From positions 31,429,968-31,493,967 of the forward strand of contig LS997563.1 in NCBI GenBank assembly GCA_000469685.2: 64,000 nucleotides of DNA. The letters are read 5' to 3'. Below, piece by piece: positions 10,872-24,154 of the stretch (position 1 is the stretch's first letter; each line of letters starts with the position of its first letter). The DNA is from Haemonchus contortus (lineage: Eukaryota; Nematoda; Chromadorea; Rhabditida; Trichostrongylidae). The position numbers and the translations under genes are program-made. The notes beneath the pieces were generated by a model. It saw only the letters and a program-made list of their open reading frames with translations. It did not search any database and was not told where the DNA came from.

Positions 10872-13712
10872 TCACCTGTCGTCCCGTTGATCATCGACTT
10901 CCTCGAGCGGGCGCCAGTAAAGTCTCCATTCGTCCCTGTCACGAGCCAGAGTGGTCCAGTGAATCGTTCTCGCTTCAGGGACACGAGGTTCAACATTCCT
11001 TTCGTTCAGAGCTTTCGTGAAGAAGTCTGACCATCTCGTTGGCGGCCTTCCTGGAGTTCGTTTGATGTCCCGAGGGATCCAGTCAGTAACCGCCCTGGTC
11101 CAACGGTCATCACTATATCGCATAATGTGTCCGGCCCACCTGATCTTCGATTTCTTGGCGTAATCAACGGCATCCCTGATCTTCGTTCGTTGACGGAGCT
11201 CGGAACTCCGGATTCCCTTTTGCACTTGCGTGTACAGGGAAATTCCGAGCATCGTCCTTTCCAAAGCGCGTTGAGCAACGCTGACAGCATGCTCATCCTG
11301 CTTTCGTAGAGTCCAAGTCTCTGAGGCGTACGTCAAAGCAGGAAGAACAGCAGTGCCGAAAAGGTGAGCGCGGAGCCGGATGTTCTTTGTCTTCTTCACT
11401 ACTCCCTCGATATTCTTAAATGCTCCCCACGCAGCGCGTTTCCTTCTGCACAGCTCTGGAGCTAGGTCGTTCATCATGTTGACTTCCCGACCTAGATACA
11501 CATAGCTAGAGCATTCGGAGATATTCGTTCCGTTTAACGTGAAAGGAGCATCAGGTACCAGTCCGTTTCTCATGAACATCGTCTTCGTTAGGTTCAGCCT
11601 CAAGCCGATCTTTCCACAAGCACTATCAAACTCGGCCAGCATTCGTTCCGCCTGCTCGATGTTCGGTGTTATAAGCACGATGTCGTCTGCAAAGCGGAGG
11701 TGATGTAGGAAGCGGCCGTCGACCTTCACTCCCAAGTCTTCCCATTCCAAATGACGCATGATATTTTCGAGGGCGGCACTGAAAAGTTTGGGCGAAATAG
11801 TATCGCCTTGCCGAACACCTCTCTTCACGTTGACAATGACTTCCTTATAGAATGGTGAAATCCTGGTCGTGAAGCTGTCGTAGAGCTCACGAAGCATCCT
11901 TATATATTGCGTAGGAACACCCTGGTTGCCCAGGGCTTCAATTACCGCTTCTGTCTCAACGGTGTCAAAGGCTTTCTTCAAGTCGATAAACGTAAGACAT
12001 AGCGGCATTTTGTACTCTCGCGATACTTCAATGAGCCTTGTTAGGGTGTGGATATGATCGATTGTACTGAACCCTCTCCGAAACCCTGCTTGCTCGCATG
12101 GCTGTCCTTCATCTAATGTTCTGCCAATCCTGTTTAGGATGACACGAGTGAAAAGCTTGTAGATTACGGACAGCAGGCAGATTGGGCGATAGTTGCCAAT
12201 ATCGTCTGGATCTCCCTTTTTGTACAGCAACACAGTCTTGCTAGTTTTCCACGACGTGGGCACTTTGCATTCCGACAGGTACCGTGTGAAGAGCCTAGCC
12301 AGAGTTTTGATGATGACCGGAGGCATACTCTTCAGATGTTCTGGTCTGATCCTATCGGGACCGGGCGCTGTACAGTTCTTCATCGACGTGATGGCATGTC
12401 GTATTTCGGAAGGGAGAACCGAAGGAGCGATATATTCGTCTTTCCTAAGATGGTGAGTAGGCAGGTAGACGTGGCTGTCGAAGAGATCCGAGTAGAAGTC
12501 GTAGATGACCTTCTCCATTGCCCTCCGTGATGCAGTAATGGTTCCGTCAGGACGACGAAGGGAGGTCATCTTGGTCTTGTAATTGGCGAAGCTCCGTCGG
12601 GCTTTGCGTATGCTCTTTCCGGCCTCGGCGGCTTCGTCCATGACTGCTGCTCTTCTCTCTTTCAGATCTTCCTTTATCGCTTCTCTGCATAGCTTCGCAA
12701 GTTCGGACGTTTGTTGATAATTGCCTGTAGCTCGCGCGATTCCACGCTGGCGTATCAACTCGAGAGTCTTCGAGGAGAGTCGTCTCTTGGCTTCTTGTAG
12801 ACTCTCTGCTTTCGTAGCACTATCGTGAAGATGTTCGACGAGCCGGTTGTATTCTTCGTCGATGTTGTCGATAACGGAATCCTCCCACTTACTCGCAAGG
12901 GAAGCGAAGTGGTCCCAGTTGATGGAGGTCTTGGGGCTTCGTTTCCGAAACTTCATAGCTCTCTCCCCACGCACTGAGAAGCGGAATCTAGCGCGGAGGA
13001 GACGATGGTCCGATCCCGTGTAGAACTTCGGAACAACAGCGACGTCGGTCAGGCAAAATCTTCGATTGAAGATGATGTGGTCTATTTCATTATGGAACTG
13101 TCCACCAGGTGACTCCCATGTCCATCTTAAATGAGAGGGCTTCTGAAACTGCGAGTTACCATGGATGGTGTGGGTCGTCATGATAAACTCGGACAGCCTT
13201 TCACCCTGCTCATTCCATTCCACTCCGTGAGTCCCGATGTGAAGCTCTTCAGCCGTTCTTCTGGGGCCAATCTTGGCGTTAAAATCACCGACGATGACCT
13301 TGAAGAAAGTGTGGTCTTCTCTGTAGAGCCTCTCCAGATCCATATAAAACGCTTCCAACTCCTCTTCTTCGTAGCTCGATGTTGGTGCGTAAGCAACGAA
13401 GATGGTTAGAGCTGGGATTGAGCCACATCTTCTTAATCGCAAACGTCCTATTCGGGTTGTTAAGCTTTCGTACGAGTCGATGTTCATGGCCAAGTGCGTG
13501 TTGACGAGGACACCTACGCCGCCGACGCCTCTACTGTCGCATGTTCCAAGGAACAGTTCTTCTCCAGTCTCAAACACAGCGTGCAGCGGGCGATGCCTTC
13601 TCGTCTCGGTCAGTCCGATGACGTCGTACTTGATCTTCCTAGCTTGCATCATCAGGTCTTCTATACACGCTTCCGATGCAAGCGTCCGTGCGTTGAAAGT
13701 ACAGATCGCCAT
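10872..13712 (-). CDS. RTE retrotransposon polyprotein: AP endonuclease plus reverse transcriptase
   Basis: About 945 residues from the first in-frame Met ([11 protein letters not shown]); the frame stays open ~25 codons further upstream without ATG. The N-terminal third is an apurinic endonuclease-like domain: [21 protein letters not shown], a W-x-S-P-G-G...IDHI stretch and SDHRLL, which carry the Asn, Glu, Asp-x-Asn and terminal Asp-His catalytic positions. The central reverse transcriptase shows [60 protein letters not shown] and the catalytic [10 protein letters not shown]-terminal region ends in [18 protein letters not shown]. The protein nicks target DNA and reverse transcribes its own RNA there. 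All key motifs are present and no frameshift was seen. Confidence 0.93.
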   Translation of the reverse strand: MAICTFNARTLASEACIEDLMMQARKIKYDVIGLTETRRHRPLHAVFETGEELFLGTCDSRGVGGVGVLVNTHLAMNIDSYESLTTRIGRLRLRRCGSIPALTIFVAYAPTSSYEEEELEAFYMDLERLYREDHTFFKVIVGDFNAKIGPRRTAEELHIGTHGVEWNEQGERLSEFIMTTHTIHGNSQFQKPSHLRWTWESPGGQFHNEIDHIIFNRRFCLTDVAVVPKFYTGSDHRLLRARFRFSVRGERAMKFRKRSPKTSINWDHFASLASKWEDSVIDNIDEEYNRLVEHLHDSATKAESLQEAKRRLSSKTLELIRQRGIARATGNYQQTSELAKLCREAIKEDLKERRAAVMDEAAEAGKSIRKARRSFANYKTKMTSLRRPDGTITASRRAMEKVIYDFYSDLFDSHVYLPTHHLRKDEYIAPSVLPSEIRHAITSMKNCTAPGPDRIRPEHLKSMPPVIIKTLARLFTRYLSECKVPTSWKTSKTVLLYKKGDPDDIGNYRPICLLSVIYKLFTRVILNRIGRTLDEGQPCEQAGFRRGFSTIDHIHTLTRLIEVSREYKMPLCLTFIDLKKAFDTVETEAVIEALGNQGVPTQYIRMLRELYDSFTTRISPFYKEVIVNVKRGVRQGDTISPKLFSAALENIMRHLEWEDLGVKVDGRFLHHLRFADDIVLITPNIEQAERMLAEFDSACGKIGLRLNLTKTMFMRNGLVPDAPFTLNGTNISECSSYVYLGREVNMMNDLAPELCRRKRAAWGAFKNIEGVVKKTKNIRLRAHLFGTAVLPALTYASETWTLRKQDEHAVSVAQRALERTMLGISLYTQVQKGIRSSELRQRTKIRDAVDYAKKSKIRWAGHIMRYSDDRWTRAVTDWIPRDIKRTPGRPPTRWSDFFTKALNERNVEPRVPEARTIHWTTLARDRDEWRLYWRPLEEVDDQRDDR

Positions 13713-14296
13713 CTTAGTCCTTCTCCTTTTGGGCAGCCTGTTTTGGCCCTGAGATTTTAGCAGCCTCTCCCGAGCGGTCCTACCCAACGCTGCCGTATTG
13801 GGGGCTCCCTCAGGTTCAGGGGAATGAGGCCCATTTCTATTACTGTTTTTGGCGTGAAAATACCCAACGTGCAGCTTGCCAGGCTCTGACGTGGGGGCTA
13901 TTGACTCCGGGGGCTTGCCAGGCTATCCCGAAGTGGACAAGGGGCTTTGTTTTTGGAGGCGGCCCCGAATCGCCTCCCAAATACTTCCCAGCGTGACTTG
14001 TTCGTCACCCGAATGCAAGCTTTTGGCCGAGTCGATGGGCAGGATACCAACTGCACCCACAGACTCTCCACACACGTATGCGTGGATCGCTTGCGAAGAA
14101 CAGAGGGTATATCGACCCAGCACAGCAGAATCAAGGAGTCCACCCCCTGAATCCACCTGCGTCTCTGGGAAGTGCCGGTGACTTTTGGTCGGCGATTTAT
14201 TCCCCTATCCGCCGCCTGGGGACGCCCTACGTAGCCTCGTCACTAACCGGCTGGGATCCTTCAGTGAGAGAGAACCCTCAGTGAAGGAGATCCGTA
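13713..14296 (-). other. 5' leader of the RTE element
   Basis: GC-richer than the flanks. It contains a direct repeat of GGCTTGCCAGGCT-like words (13877-13924 region). Short minus-strand frames at 13898-14156 start at non-ATG codons and show no homology I recognise, so a separate ORF1 is not supported. Confidence 0.5.
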
Positions 14297-14532
14297 GTCC
14301 CGAGTACATACAGCGTGAAAATGGGGGAATGATCAATCTTCACATGTGTATAGTAATTTCAACGAAAAGGAACAGAGTGCTTCGAACGAGTAAACCCCAC
14401 AATCATGAAAGGTGTCAGGGTAAACAGTTGCTTACATTAATTTTTTACTTTTTTGAAGTATTTCTCAGTAAGACAAGAAGCAATGAGGATCGGTAGAACA
14501 AGAAATAGACTGGCCGTTAAAGCTCCAAAATT

Positions 14533-14988
14533 AAAGAGCACAGTTCACGTTCCCGATCTTCCTCATAAGATGAATTCGAGGTCCCATCGAATGCATATCT
14601 GGTAAGGAGTTATGAAAGTTCAAAAATTGCACCTCATGTGTCCTCGGGCAAGTTTCACCGGCACTGTAGAAGCTGCATCGAGCACAAGAGAACCCATATG
14701 GGAAGTTCAAACAACTTGTCATGATCCATAAGGGAAGGCAGTTCTGTACATTTCTGACTTTGTAGTCGGCTCTTTGTGCGACTGCAACAACTGAGAACTC
14801 GTCCGAAAACCCTTTTCATGTTAATCCCGTTCTGGTGATCTCGTCCAACCCATACTTTCCTGCTTTCAAGAAGCCGTATTTTTATCGAAATCGGCGAGTT
14901 CTTCCGCTTTCTTCACAACCGATGATCCCCAACCTTCCGCTTTTCGAACAAAAACGGGTACTTCAGAATTTTCGTGGACTGAACCTCT
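14533..14988. mobile_element. MITE family A, divergent copy
   Basis: Left end AAAGAGCACAGTTCACGTTC; the right end AATTTTCGTGGACTGAACCT is a decayed version of the family terminus. The interior CTCGTCCAACCCATACTTTC matches the inner part of other long copies (GCTCGTCCAAATGCC at 3560). Confidence 0.55.
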
Positions 14989-14989
14989 C

Positions 14990-15970
14990 GCATTTTCCGA
15001 AAGACTTTCCTCTAGAAAAGTGTTGCCCTCCGGTATGGCCATGATTTTGTCCTATCTTGAAAGGAAAGTAATTCGAAGTGATATGTTTCCCTATGCAATT
15101 TATTTTTCAAACGAGAGCCGGTAAAGACACTCTGCATGCAGTATAACACTAAATCGTAAAGTGCTAATCGATGAAGAAGAAGTCATTGATCTTTAGACTT
15201 TTGTTTTGAGGTGATGTTAGCCTCACTCTTGTTGATCAAGACCTTGATAACCATGGAAGGATAGAAATACCGGTGAGAATGATTTTCTTCCCTGGAGATC
15301 CCTGCGGTGTGAAGGGGGGACGCAAAAATTCGCCAGAAACGTGAGATGTTGCCAAGTAATGTCAGCTATTGGCAGCGGTCACACTCAGCTAAGGCGAAAG
15401 TTGGTAGCAAGGTCATGCATGGCATGATTCTCACGTTTAAGATAGCTGAACCAACGACATGCGAATTTAGTCAAATATTCAGCTGTGACAGATGTATGGT
15501 TTAAAACTTAAGGATTGAGACCTATTATGATGATCATTGCGCTGGTGACGAGCAAATCAAAGGAGCTTCGAAAACTTTTCACCCTTATAACCATTCATTT
15601 TCAGCATCGTAAAAGATCTGAGACCCTGCAGAACTCGTGCAGGAATGAAGGAGTAAGTGAGCAGGACCAATCAACCAGTCCTATGGCAAAATGTACGGTG
15701 ATTTAAAGATGGACTAAAATATTTTAGCGCTTCACAAGTTGTGTTGAGCCACAATTTAATGATTTCTCGGTTAGTATGATGATAATTAAAGAAGTCATGG
15801 GTGATGAATGATCTTGTCAGGTTCGACAGAGTGTGAAGAAACAGAAAAATGATCAGGTCACTGATCGGCCTTCTCTTAAGTACCATCCCTAATCATTAAG
15901 TATTGTTCCAGACATTTCTCTTTTTGCTCCGTGAGTTCTATGGTTAGCTTTCTATGGTTATTACGGGTGG
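14990..15970. other. No gene recognised
   Basis: AT-rich; only short unsupported frames. Confidence 0.5.
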
Positions 15971-15971
15971 T

Positions 15972-16300
15972 TTTCAGGGTGGAGCGATGTAGGAGCAAGT
16001 GGCGATCACATACAAATGAAGCGAAGATCATATTCAGAGCCACGTTCATCCAGGCCAGCCAAGCCTCTTAACGGGCCTGGCCTGGCCCTTCTACATCCCC
16101 GTTAAGGGTTTGATGGTGTCAGATCCATTTATAAGGACGAAAGCACTGGTTTGTGCATCGGCCGTAAATCGCAGACCATCGTGTAGACTGCATGCGCATT
16201 CAAAACGCCCTTTCGACTTTGATTGGAAGTCGAGTGCAAGGGCGCATCCCAGAAGTGGGATTGATTGACACCGAAGATTGGTTGGTTTGTAGGGGAGAGT
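15972..16300 (+). mobile_element. tRNA-derived SINE (family E), diverged copy
   Basis: The head (GGTGGAGCGATGTAGGAGCA) resembles the A-box region of the copies at 30658 and 42181. The tail shares GGAAGTCGAGTGCAAGGGCG with 42411-42430. The B-box region is eroded. Confidence 0.6.
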
Positions 16301-16416
16301 TGATCTGTGGTTTAAAGAGACACTCGATGGTTGGCAACAGGAAGTGGTAACAACTGATAGAAGCTGATAAGGAGCCATAGGAGGCAAAAGTCACAGATTC
16401 GCCCACGCCCTATCCG

Positions 16417-16830
16417 TTAACATCGGAATCTCGACATGTTGCTGCCGACGTGATATCGGATGTGGAGGGACTGTAGACGCTCGGTCATTGAGACTGATAA
16501 CAATTGATTAGACTGACAGGGAGCCATAGAAGAAGTGAGCAATCGACTTCGTTTCGTTATTGGAGTTGGCAGTGGAAAGTTTACAGCCAGGTGATTCGGG
16601 GCTTGTAGGGATTGTAGATGATTTAGACTAACTAAACTTGGTAGCATGAGATAAGAGCTGATTAAGAGACGTGGAAGTCAGGGAGCTTGTAACGTCCTTG
16701 ATTTGACGGCGGAATCCTGTCACTCAAGTGTAAGATGTGGAGTGTGATTGGGTCGCATGTACTTGATGACAAAAGCTGATAACATTTGATAAAGACTGAT
16801 AAAAAGCTTTATATGGCGAGAACCAGCGAG
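16417..16830 (+). repeat. Degenerate tandem repeat with ~140-170 bp units
   Basis: Units carry GTGAT..GG..TGTAGGGA.TGTAGA followed by CTGATAACAATTGATAnA and GGGAGCCATAG, seen around 16440-16530, 16590-16660 and 16735-16810. Inverted relatives occur at 48060-48230. No coding potential. Confidence 0.5.
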
Positions 16831-17075
16831 TCCAATGGGCTCTTCGGATCGATAGTGGAAGCTTGACCTCATGGGAGATGAGCAGGAATTTGCTGGATCG
16901 TGGACGGTTGGTGTCGTGGCTTCCGCCCAACTTCTTAAAAGGCCACGCTGGTAGGGCGTGCGGGAGTCCGAGCGCGAACAGCGTAATTTAGCGTGCGCAT
17001 CGGTTGTAGTATACGCGTGCTCTAGCCTAAAATATGAGTATCTGTGTGTTGTCGTCGTACCCGGCGGCCACTGCC

Positions 17076-17480
17076 CAGTCGTGGGTAACGGAACTTCTCC
17101 CCGATTGCGGCATTCTCCCTTGCGGCATGCGGCAAATGTCACTGCAAATACTGTACTCACTCCGCCCCCCCGAAAATCGATATGACGCAATATTTTTCGT
17201 TGCTTGCCTTTCTTTTTTATTGGTTTTGTTCGTTTTTATCTTTCTTTTTCTTGTTTTTATGTATATTAGACTTATTTAACTAGAATGACTCCTCCTATAT
17301 TAGCGACGATCAATACCGCATTGGAATTGAAGGGAGCGGATTGAAGGAGACTCTACCTCACAAATTGCGCGCTCCAACCTTCCATCGCAATCCTGCGATA
17401 CGCGGAGGGTGCGGCGTGCGCGACGCCGTCTTCGGAGAGATATTCCCGGACCCTCCCCCCCCCCCCCCCCGTCCCCCCGT
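17076..17480. mobile_element. Poly-C-bordered repeat, family F, copy 1
   Basis: Runs from GGTAACGGAACTTCTCCCCG to CCCGGACCCTCCCCCCCCCC. The same ~400-bp block occurs inverted at 49015-49425, sharing GTCACTGCAAATACTGTACT-like, AATTGCGCGCTCCAACCTTC-like and AGGAGGAGT segments. Both copies abut C/G homopolymer and GGGAACTTCTCCCC words. Confidence 0.6.
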
Positions 17481-20400
17481 CTTCCTTTTACCTCTTGAGG
17501 CATTTAATATTACCTTCTTTCATCATAGTAACATAATGTGCTTTTTACCATTTCTTCCTTTTAATTAATATTGGCGTACCCATAAAGGACTGTCTTGGAT
17601 ATTGTGTTGAAGGCTTAATATCGTAGATGGTTTGTACGCCGCGGAAGGTTATAACTGGTTCGATTGATGTAGTTGTGCTGTGCGTAGGCTGCTCCGTGTT
17701 GTAGGACGTAGCACGTGTAGGGCCACGGTTGGTAGGACCAGCGTAGCGGCTGCAGAGGCCAAAGCAACATCCCGCGTGGCGAGGAGCGAGAACTAGCGTC
17801 GCGTAAGACCCCGATCGGACACTCTCTCCTAAGCGTGGCGAACCCTGATGCTCATCTACAGTCTACAGACGTCACCCCCGGCGCGACAGTTGGTAACAAG
17901 GGCTAACAACAACTTGATGATCGCGACTGGAACACTTCCTCTCTTGATGTGCAGCTGAGCATTGCTAGGAGTATAGTATAGGGTATTACTGAATTGGATA
18001 GAGCAATTTAGAGGGAATGGTCACAGCTGATATAGACTGATAGTGAGTAATAGCCTTTCGTTTCTTCCCCTTCAATACACACCATGTAGCCTTGACTTGT
18101 CGATGTGTTTCAAAAGACAAGTATGATAGAGCAGGTAGGCTAAATCAAAAACGACAAGTGCAATTAAAAGGGCCAATCAAAGTCAGAACTATGAAAGGAG
18201 TAGTAAATTTGGTCCGTAAATTATGACGACTTCCCCTCAAGGCTTACGACTTCATAAGGGACCATATAATATCTCTATTCCACTATTACATAGTTGCCAT
18301 GAAAGTAATCGTTTGACAGTCTTGCCCAGTAACTCACATATATGAAACTCTGAGTGTTATTATCATTCGTCGTCATAGTGAATACACTGAAGGCTTTGAG
18401 TGGTATTCAAGGTCTCAGTTTTGAAAAAATTGCGGCCTTTTGAAGGGAAGCATTAAATTCCAGTGAATAATCATTGCTAAGATGAAAGGCAAGAGATGAA
18501 GCTTTGAAGAGTAAGCGATAAGCGTATGCGCCTCGTGACGAATCTACAGTGCCTTCAACAGGTTTTGTGAATAGAAATGAATATTATGCTCCGGGAAGAA
18601 AGATGAAGGGTTAACGTGCATTCCAGTTTAGTTACAGGGACGAGAGGATTCCGGCATAAGCCGGGCGATCCAACTGGTAATTGGTTTGAGTAAACAATGA
18701 TCAAATTATGTTATTTTTCAAATTATTTTTATACCAACCTCGTAGGAGTTTCAAACAAGATTAACATCAATTTAAAACAGTGATCAGTTCTGAAAGTCTA
18801 AGCGAATAAGGGAAATAGCAAAGCTGTGTGTCCCGCCCAGCACCCATTTTGTCAGGGATGAGTAAGGTTTTACTAGAACATAGTGCTTTAATGGTGCTTT
18901 GTCTTGATCGCACAAGTGCATGAGCGCATAGACAGATACAAATAAATATGTATGTTTGACTAGGGCTTAGCCACTTTAACATTTTCCAAAGCCTGTAAAG
19001 TTGATGGGCTCACAAATTGTTCGATTCCCATTCCCATCCCTACCCCCTCCTCTTTTCACCAGGTCATGACCCCTATCCCTTGCCCCACACCTCAACTTTA
19101 TGTCTATTCTTCAAAAAAGCACAAATAAGTACGTTTTTTGTTGATTATCATATCTCAACAGTTTCCTGCAGCCATCTGCATGTGCCTTCACAAATTACGA
19201 ACCTCAACTACATGAACCCTCCTATGGCAGACTGAGAAACCTCCTTTCAGAGTTGCAAGCCAATTTTTCGCGATGTCGCCCATTCTCACGCCAGAATCCA
19301 CCTTGAATCTGGGCTGGAAAGCTTCAAAGACATTTTCAGAATAGAGCAGAGATGGGCAGCCTCAAAATCGGTAAAGCGATTGGATTGTTTTCGAAGGTCG
19401 TCATGCAGTAATCATTAATATTAAGGAGGTACTGAGTGTCGGAATGCTAGGAAACATCAAACTGTCTACGTCTAGGAAGCTTTCTGGGAAAGGGATATTA
19501 TCAAAAATAACTCGTGTTCCTCTCAGCATTGAAAGAGCATAACGTCATAAAGAGCAGTAGTTGTTGGGAAATAGCCAGGCCTCAGTTTATACTACAAAGG
19601 TGGAAAGAGAAGAGTCATGAAGAGGCACTGCTGTGGCGGCCCTTTATAAAGCAAAACAGACTGTCTACGTTTATTAAGAAAAATACTCATTGAATTTTCA
19701 CGTTAACAGAATTTGCACTATCAAAAGGCTGTCGAACGATGAAAACGTGTTTTTGAAAATTTCGATATCATTTTTATGGAAACAGTAGCGATGAATTCTA
19801 GTTCTCCATTCTATCGTAATTGATAAGATGAAAACTTCACATTCATAGTTGCCTCTAATCTTAAATATGTATGGATATTAGCATACTTGAATAAATACAA
19901 GCGATCGAAAAGCGTCTAGAGCTCAAATAATTCATAGAATCAATTTCTCATAGTAGTAGCTAGACGGTTACAGCTTTGTTCTAGCTTAAGCTGATTGGAA
20001 TAATAATACCATTGCTTACTATACTATTTGATATTATACTTATGATCGTAATTAAAACATTTTATCTAAAACTTTCTTACAAACTATGGATATCTCTTGA
20101 AGTCCATCTATAAATGTAGCTTTGAGAACAGTCGAGGAACACCTCGTTGTTCTGACAAGATCAGGATAAATGGTTCGTCTCGGTAAGAAAACAACTTTGC
20201 AAAAAGTTGTTTATACCCCAGTTTACACTTGATCCTACCTCTCTAATTAATGTGAAGAATCAAAGAAACTTCCAAAAGCAAAACCGCCTAGAATAGTCCG
20301 CAAAAAAAAAGAATTCTGTTGAATATTAGGAAGTTCCTTTACTCTGAAAAATCCCGGTAACTTAGTCAGAACTCATCTATCCATATTAACCCATCTAGGA

Positions 20401-23007
20401 ATGAAAAATATTCCGACGGTTATTCCACGCACATTTGACTTTGCAACAGACCACAGGCTCTGCTCTGAAGAGCTGACCACCAATGCAAAAAATGGACTGA
20501 TTGAACAGGGACCCTATGGCCTCCATAGTATCCTTCGTATGGGAAACTCTATATGGGCTACACAACATGGGCTACACAGCATGATTAAGAAATTCGCCGT
20601 CTTTCATTTTATGGACAGTTGTTAAGAGAGCCCAGCCCGACTGTTCAAATGCTACAATAGGGCCTTTCTCACAAAGGCATCATTTGCTATTTGTCATTAC
20701 ACAGGATCTCCTACGGTTGCGGCATCTTCACTCCATTCCAGGTACAATAGTGGGATAGGTGCAGTACACCGATGTGTTGCACATCATGGGAGACCACTGC
20801 CAGTCCAGGATATGTGGAATGTTAATAACTTGACGAATCTCCCAGTCTCAGGGCAAGGAAAAAATGCGAGAAAGTGGCGACGTGAATTTTCGGTTCTGAG
20901 CATGATGAAAAATTCCGTTCGTTGGACGAATGATGCCCGATGAGAATGGTTCAGTGGAACCGTCACAAACCGTACGAAAAACACTAATTTTGTTGGCGAT
21001 AGATTTGTCTGCAACATGGCACACGACATTCTTTCACAGCATTGCACAAGGCGTCGAATTCGGTTGCGATTGGAAAGTGCAGATTGAGAAGTAGAAAGCG
21101 ATACTTTATTTCGTTTTGGACAGCCTTGTGAAGACCCATGGTCGCTCAGAGAAAGACCGGAAGATCATTACGCGAGAATGAATGACTCAATTGACTCAAT
21201 TGCTATGATAATATGCATGTTGAATGAAAAAGTTGTAAACACATTGCAACGAGACCTCTGATAAGACCACATATACTCTGAGAATTCGCTTTTGTAGATA
21301 GATGGACAGGCCATACCAGTTTGATGGATTTCATGATATGACGAAGTATCAGTTCATCAAGGTCGAGTACAGTATGATCATGTTTATACTCGGTGACTTG
21401 CGATTCCTAGCAAAATGTTCCCAGCGCCACGGTCGCTGCACCTCAGCTCAGATTATGATACCAACTTTTCAGTTTCTACTACGCGAAGAAGAAGCTATCT
21501 CTTGGGATCTGAACCTTATTTAGCACCTTAATACTTTCTTTGGATCATTGCACTCTGGTAGCTTTTTGTTGCAAAAACCGACATAGCCATTACAAGCTCG
21601 GAGGAAAGAGTAGAGAGTATCGTCTGCTACTGCCAGCTGCCTACAGCGATATCGCATTCTGCCCTTCTTAGCAGTGAGTGTACTACAGGGGATAAAGTGC
21701 TTGTGGAGTAGGGTGCTAATCATTTTGGGTTGCCTACAGACAGTTGGAAGATGATATCAAAGGCTACGGAAACTAATAAATAATTTCATACCAAAACCTT
21801 CACAAGACCAAGACCAAGACCAAAATGCCGAAACCACAAAGAATGGAAGAATGAGGATTACTACGCGGATTTTTTTTAGCAAACTGTGGGGCTGTTCGCA
21901 AGTGTAACATAATGCGCATAAACGTTAATGGCCATTCTCAAGGACGTTGGTTCGATACTCAGCGTGTTCAGATTAGTACCTTCATTCGATCGAAATTAAG
22001 TGACTGTAGGCATTGCTGGAGGAAGGAAGATTTTCGAGGGAGTTTTTATAGCTTCAGAATGGGCTGACTAGCAATACGAAACAAATAGGATGTTCACGCA
22101 ATTCTTATTCAGAACGTCAGAAAGATCAATTGGTAAATATTATTATTAATTGTGGCATACGTCAAAAATTTTCAAATCAAAAAGAAAATGAATTATGGCC
22201 CGGCCAAGAATGCAACACATTAAGATTCCTGGGCAACTCGATAATTTCTCTGAAAAACTGGTAGTTGATTGATTACAGTCCTGTTGGCGCTTCAAAACGA
22301 ACCACACCCAGGTAATTGGGTGATCTTATCATTTTAATGGAAAACCTTCATAAGTATTCCTCAGAATACTTATGAACTACTTATCACATACTTACTTACG
22401 ATACTTGCGCTAGACCCCACTCATTCTACACTTAATTCACAGAAGGTATTTTGTGAGCATGCAAAGATTAACGCCTTGTATCCGTCTGCTAATCAGGTCT
22501 GTGGATGTGACTGTATACAGATAAAGCCCTCTTCAGTGGGTGGTATCGGACAAGACAGCACGCTTTCTACGTGCCATCCATCGCGGCTTCGTTTTTAGCC
22601 TTCTTAAAAACGAAGTAGGAAAGTTCTTTGATTTCCACGCAAAGTAGAAACCATAAAAATGAATTACGGTCTTCGGCAGTGGTCGATTGCAGACGAGAAT
22701 GCGGTTATGGCGGACGAGAGGAAACGCGAGAGAGAACGACTTCAAGGCCACCAAATATTCGCACATATTGATATCCTTTGGAACGATAGCAATTGAGAAT
22801 CATTGAGACCTAAGAACGAGGTAGCCCTGCAGGTTATGCAAAAGAGAAGAGCTGCGCATCAGGGGTAGTTCACAGTTCAATCAAGAAAGTACTTCAAGTA
22901 ATCCAAAATTCCCAATAAACTCGAGGGAAGACCGTAAGTAAGCTTTTGGGAGGAACTGGTCTAGCGCCAAGTGGCGCATGTCCGGTCCACGAATCGGAAC
23001 CTGATTT
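17481..23007. other. Gene-poor stretch
   Basis: No exon I can support. It contains a GGCATAAGCCGGGCGATCC hairpin relative near 18650-18690 (compare 58020-58110), an AAGACC microsatellite at 21803-21825 and a palindrome ATAAGTATTCCTCAGAATACTTAT near 22350. Confidence 0.45.
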
Positions 23008-23655
23008 AAAAGCATAGTTCACGACTATTTTGGGTAACCCAGATTATGACGGAAAATGGAAGATAACTTGGAAAATAGTACGATGGAAGCGAAGGAACAG
23101 CGTTGTTCGGTATTTCTAAAGTCAAGGAAAGCTTCGAAAAATCGTTAAAAAGGGGTGGGCGAGAATGAGCTCAGAAGAACGGGGCGTTTGGACGAGATAC
23201 GCACAGTGCGTCATTGCGTAAGAGTTTGTCCTGGTGCAAATATCTGACGATGATAAGCAAAAATTCATCTGCTTATAGGCATAAGTAAACAAAAAACCCT
23301 AGTACCAGCGAAAATAGCTCACCTTTTCCAGCCTTTTGGGGTAAGAAATTTAAAAAAGGATCGCGGCAGCAAAAAGAATAATAGAGGGAAAAAGAATTGG
23401 AGAAAAACATTTCCTAATCTCAAGTGATTTGTGGGTATTAGAACGAATATTCGCAATCTCTATTGTCTCTACACTCGTCTAACGTGACACCGATCGAGAG
23501 GCGGGAAAGCAACTCAAGCCAGCAACACGGCTTCCACTGTGCCCTGACCGTCGAGATTTTGAGAGCGAGGGGGTCCTTTCTACCACCCACGGGGGCCACT
23601 GAGTATTCCTAAGGAACAACTCAGTAACCATTTTCATCGTGAACCGTGCCTTCAA
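23008..23655. mobile_element. MITE family A, complete copy, inverted relative to 3126
   Basis: The left 57 bp (AAAAGCATAGTTCACGACTA and onward through GGTAACCCAGATTATGACGG) are the reverse complement of the right end at 140-195. The right end TTTTCATCGTGAACCGTGCC mirrors the left end of 3126. Length about 650 bp. Confidence 0.75.
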
Positions 23656-24154
23656 TGAACGTACAGGTCACAAAATCCTTCCTGTTATAAATGACCAACG
23701 AAATGGAATCGGACTCGTTCGACTAGGTGAATGGAGGAGCATCGGTTGGTGTGATTTAGTCCAAACAAGCATTCAAACTAGTATAATGATACTGAATGTA
23801 TGAAATATATAAAATATGTAAATATATGAAAGCAACAAACGAAGGATTTGAGGATCAAGTCACTCAGCAAAGTGTCTTAGATGGTAAAGGTACTGCCACG
23901 ACCACCTAGGACTGACCCCAACATGATAAAAGCGGGAGCTGCTGGTATAAGGAGGCTTCTCAACCAATACTCCAGGCTGAGTACTATAGGAAGACATCTA
24001 CTTTATCCGTCTAATGATATCTCTCCACCATACTGGTCGATTTTGTTCAAGTGTGCACAGATTCTGATTGAAATATTGTGATAAAGCCTTCCGTTTCTGT
24101 GTAAAACACGTACTACTCCTTTTAAGGTCAAAGTAATGATTGACAAGGTTGTTC

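Larger units (their letters stand above)
10851..14309 (-). mobile_element. Full-length RTE-class non-LTR retrotransposon with 13-bp target duplication
   Basis: The 13-mer GTCCCGAGTACAT occurs at 10851-10863 and 14297-14309 and flanks a 3,433-bp element transcribed from the minus strand. The body holds an uninterrupted endonuclease/reverse transcriptase frame (13712 down to 10872) and a ~580-bp 5' leader. The very short 3' end is a tandem ACAGGTGAT repeat beginning at the stop codon, with no poly(A), as is usual for RTE elements. An intact frame and perfect duplication suggest a recent, possibly still mobile insertion. A 5'-truncated relative lies at about 24868-25035. Confidence 0.9.

Noticed and set aside
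12193..13760. Plus-strand frames across the RTE element
   Set aside because: Antisense shadows of the reverse transcriptase/endonuclease frame.
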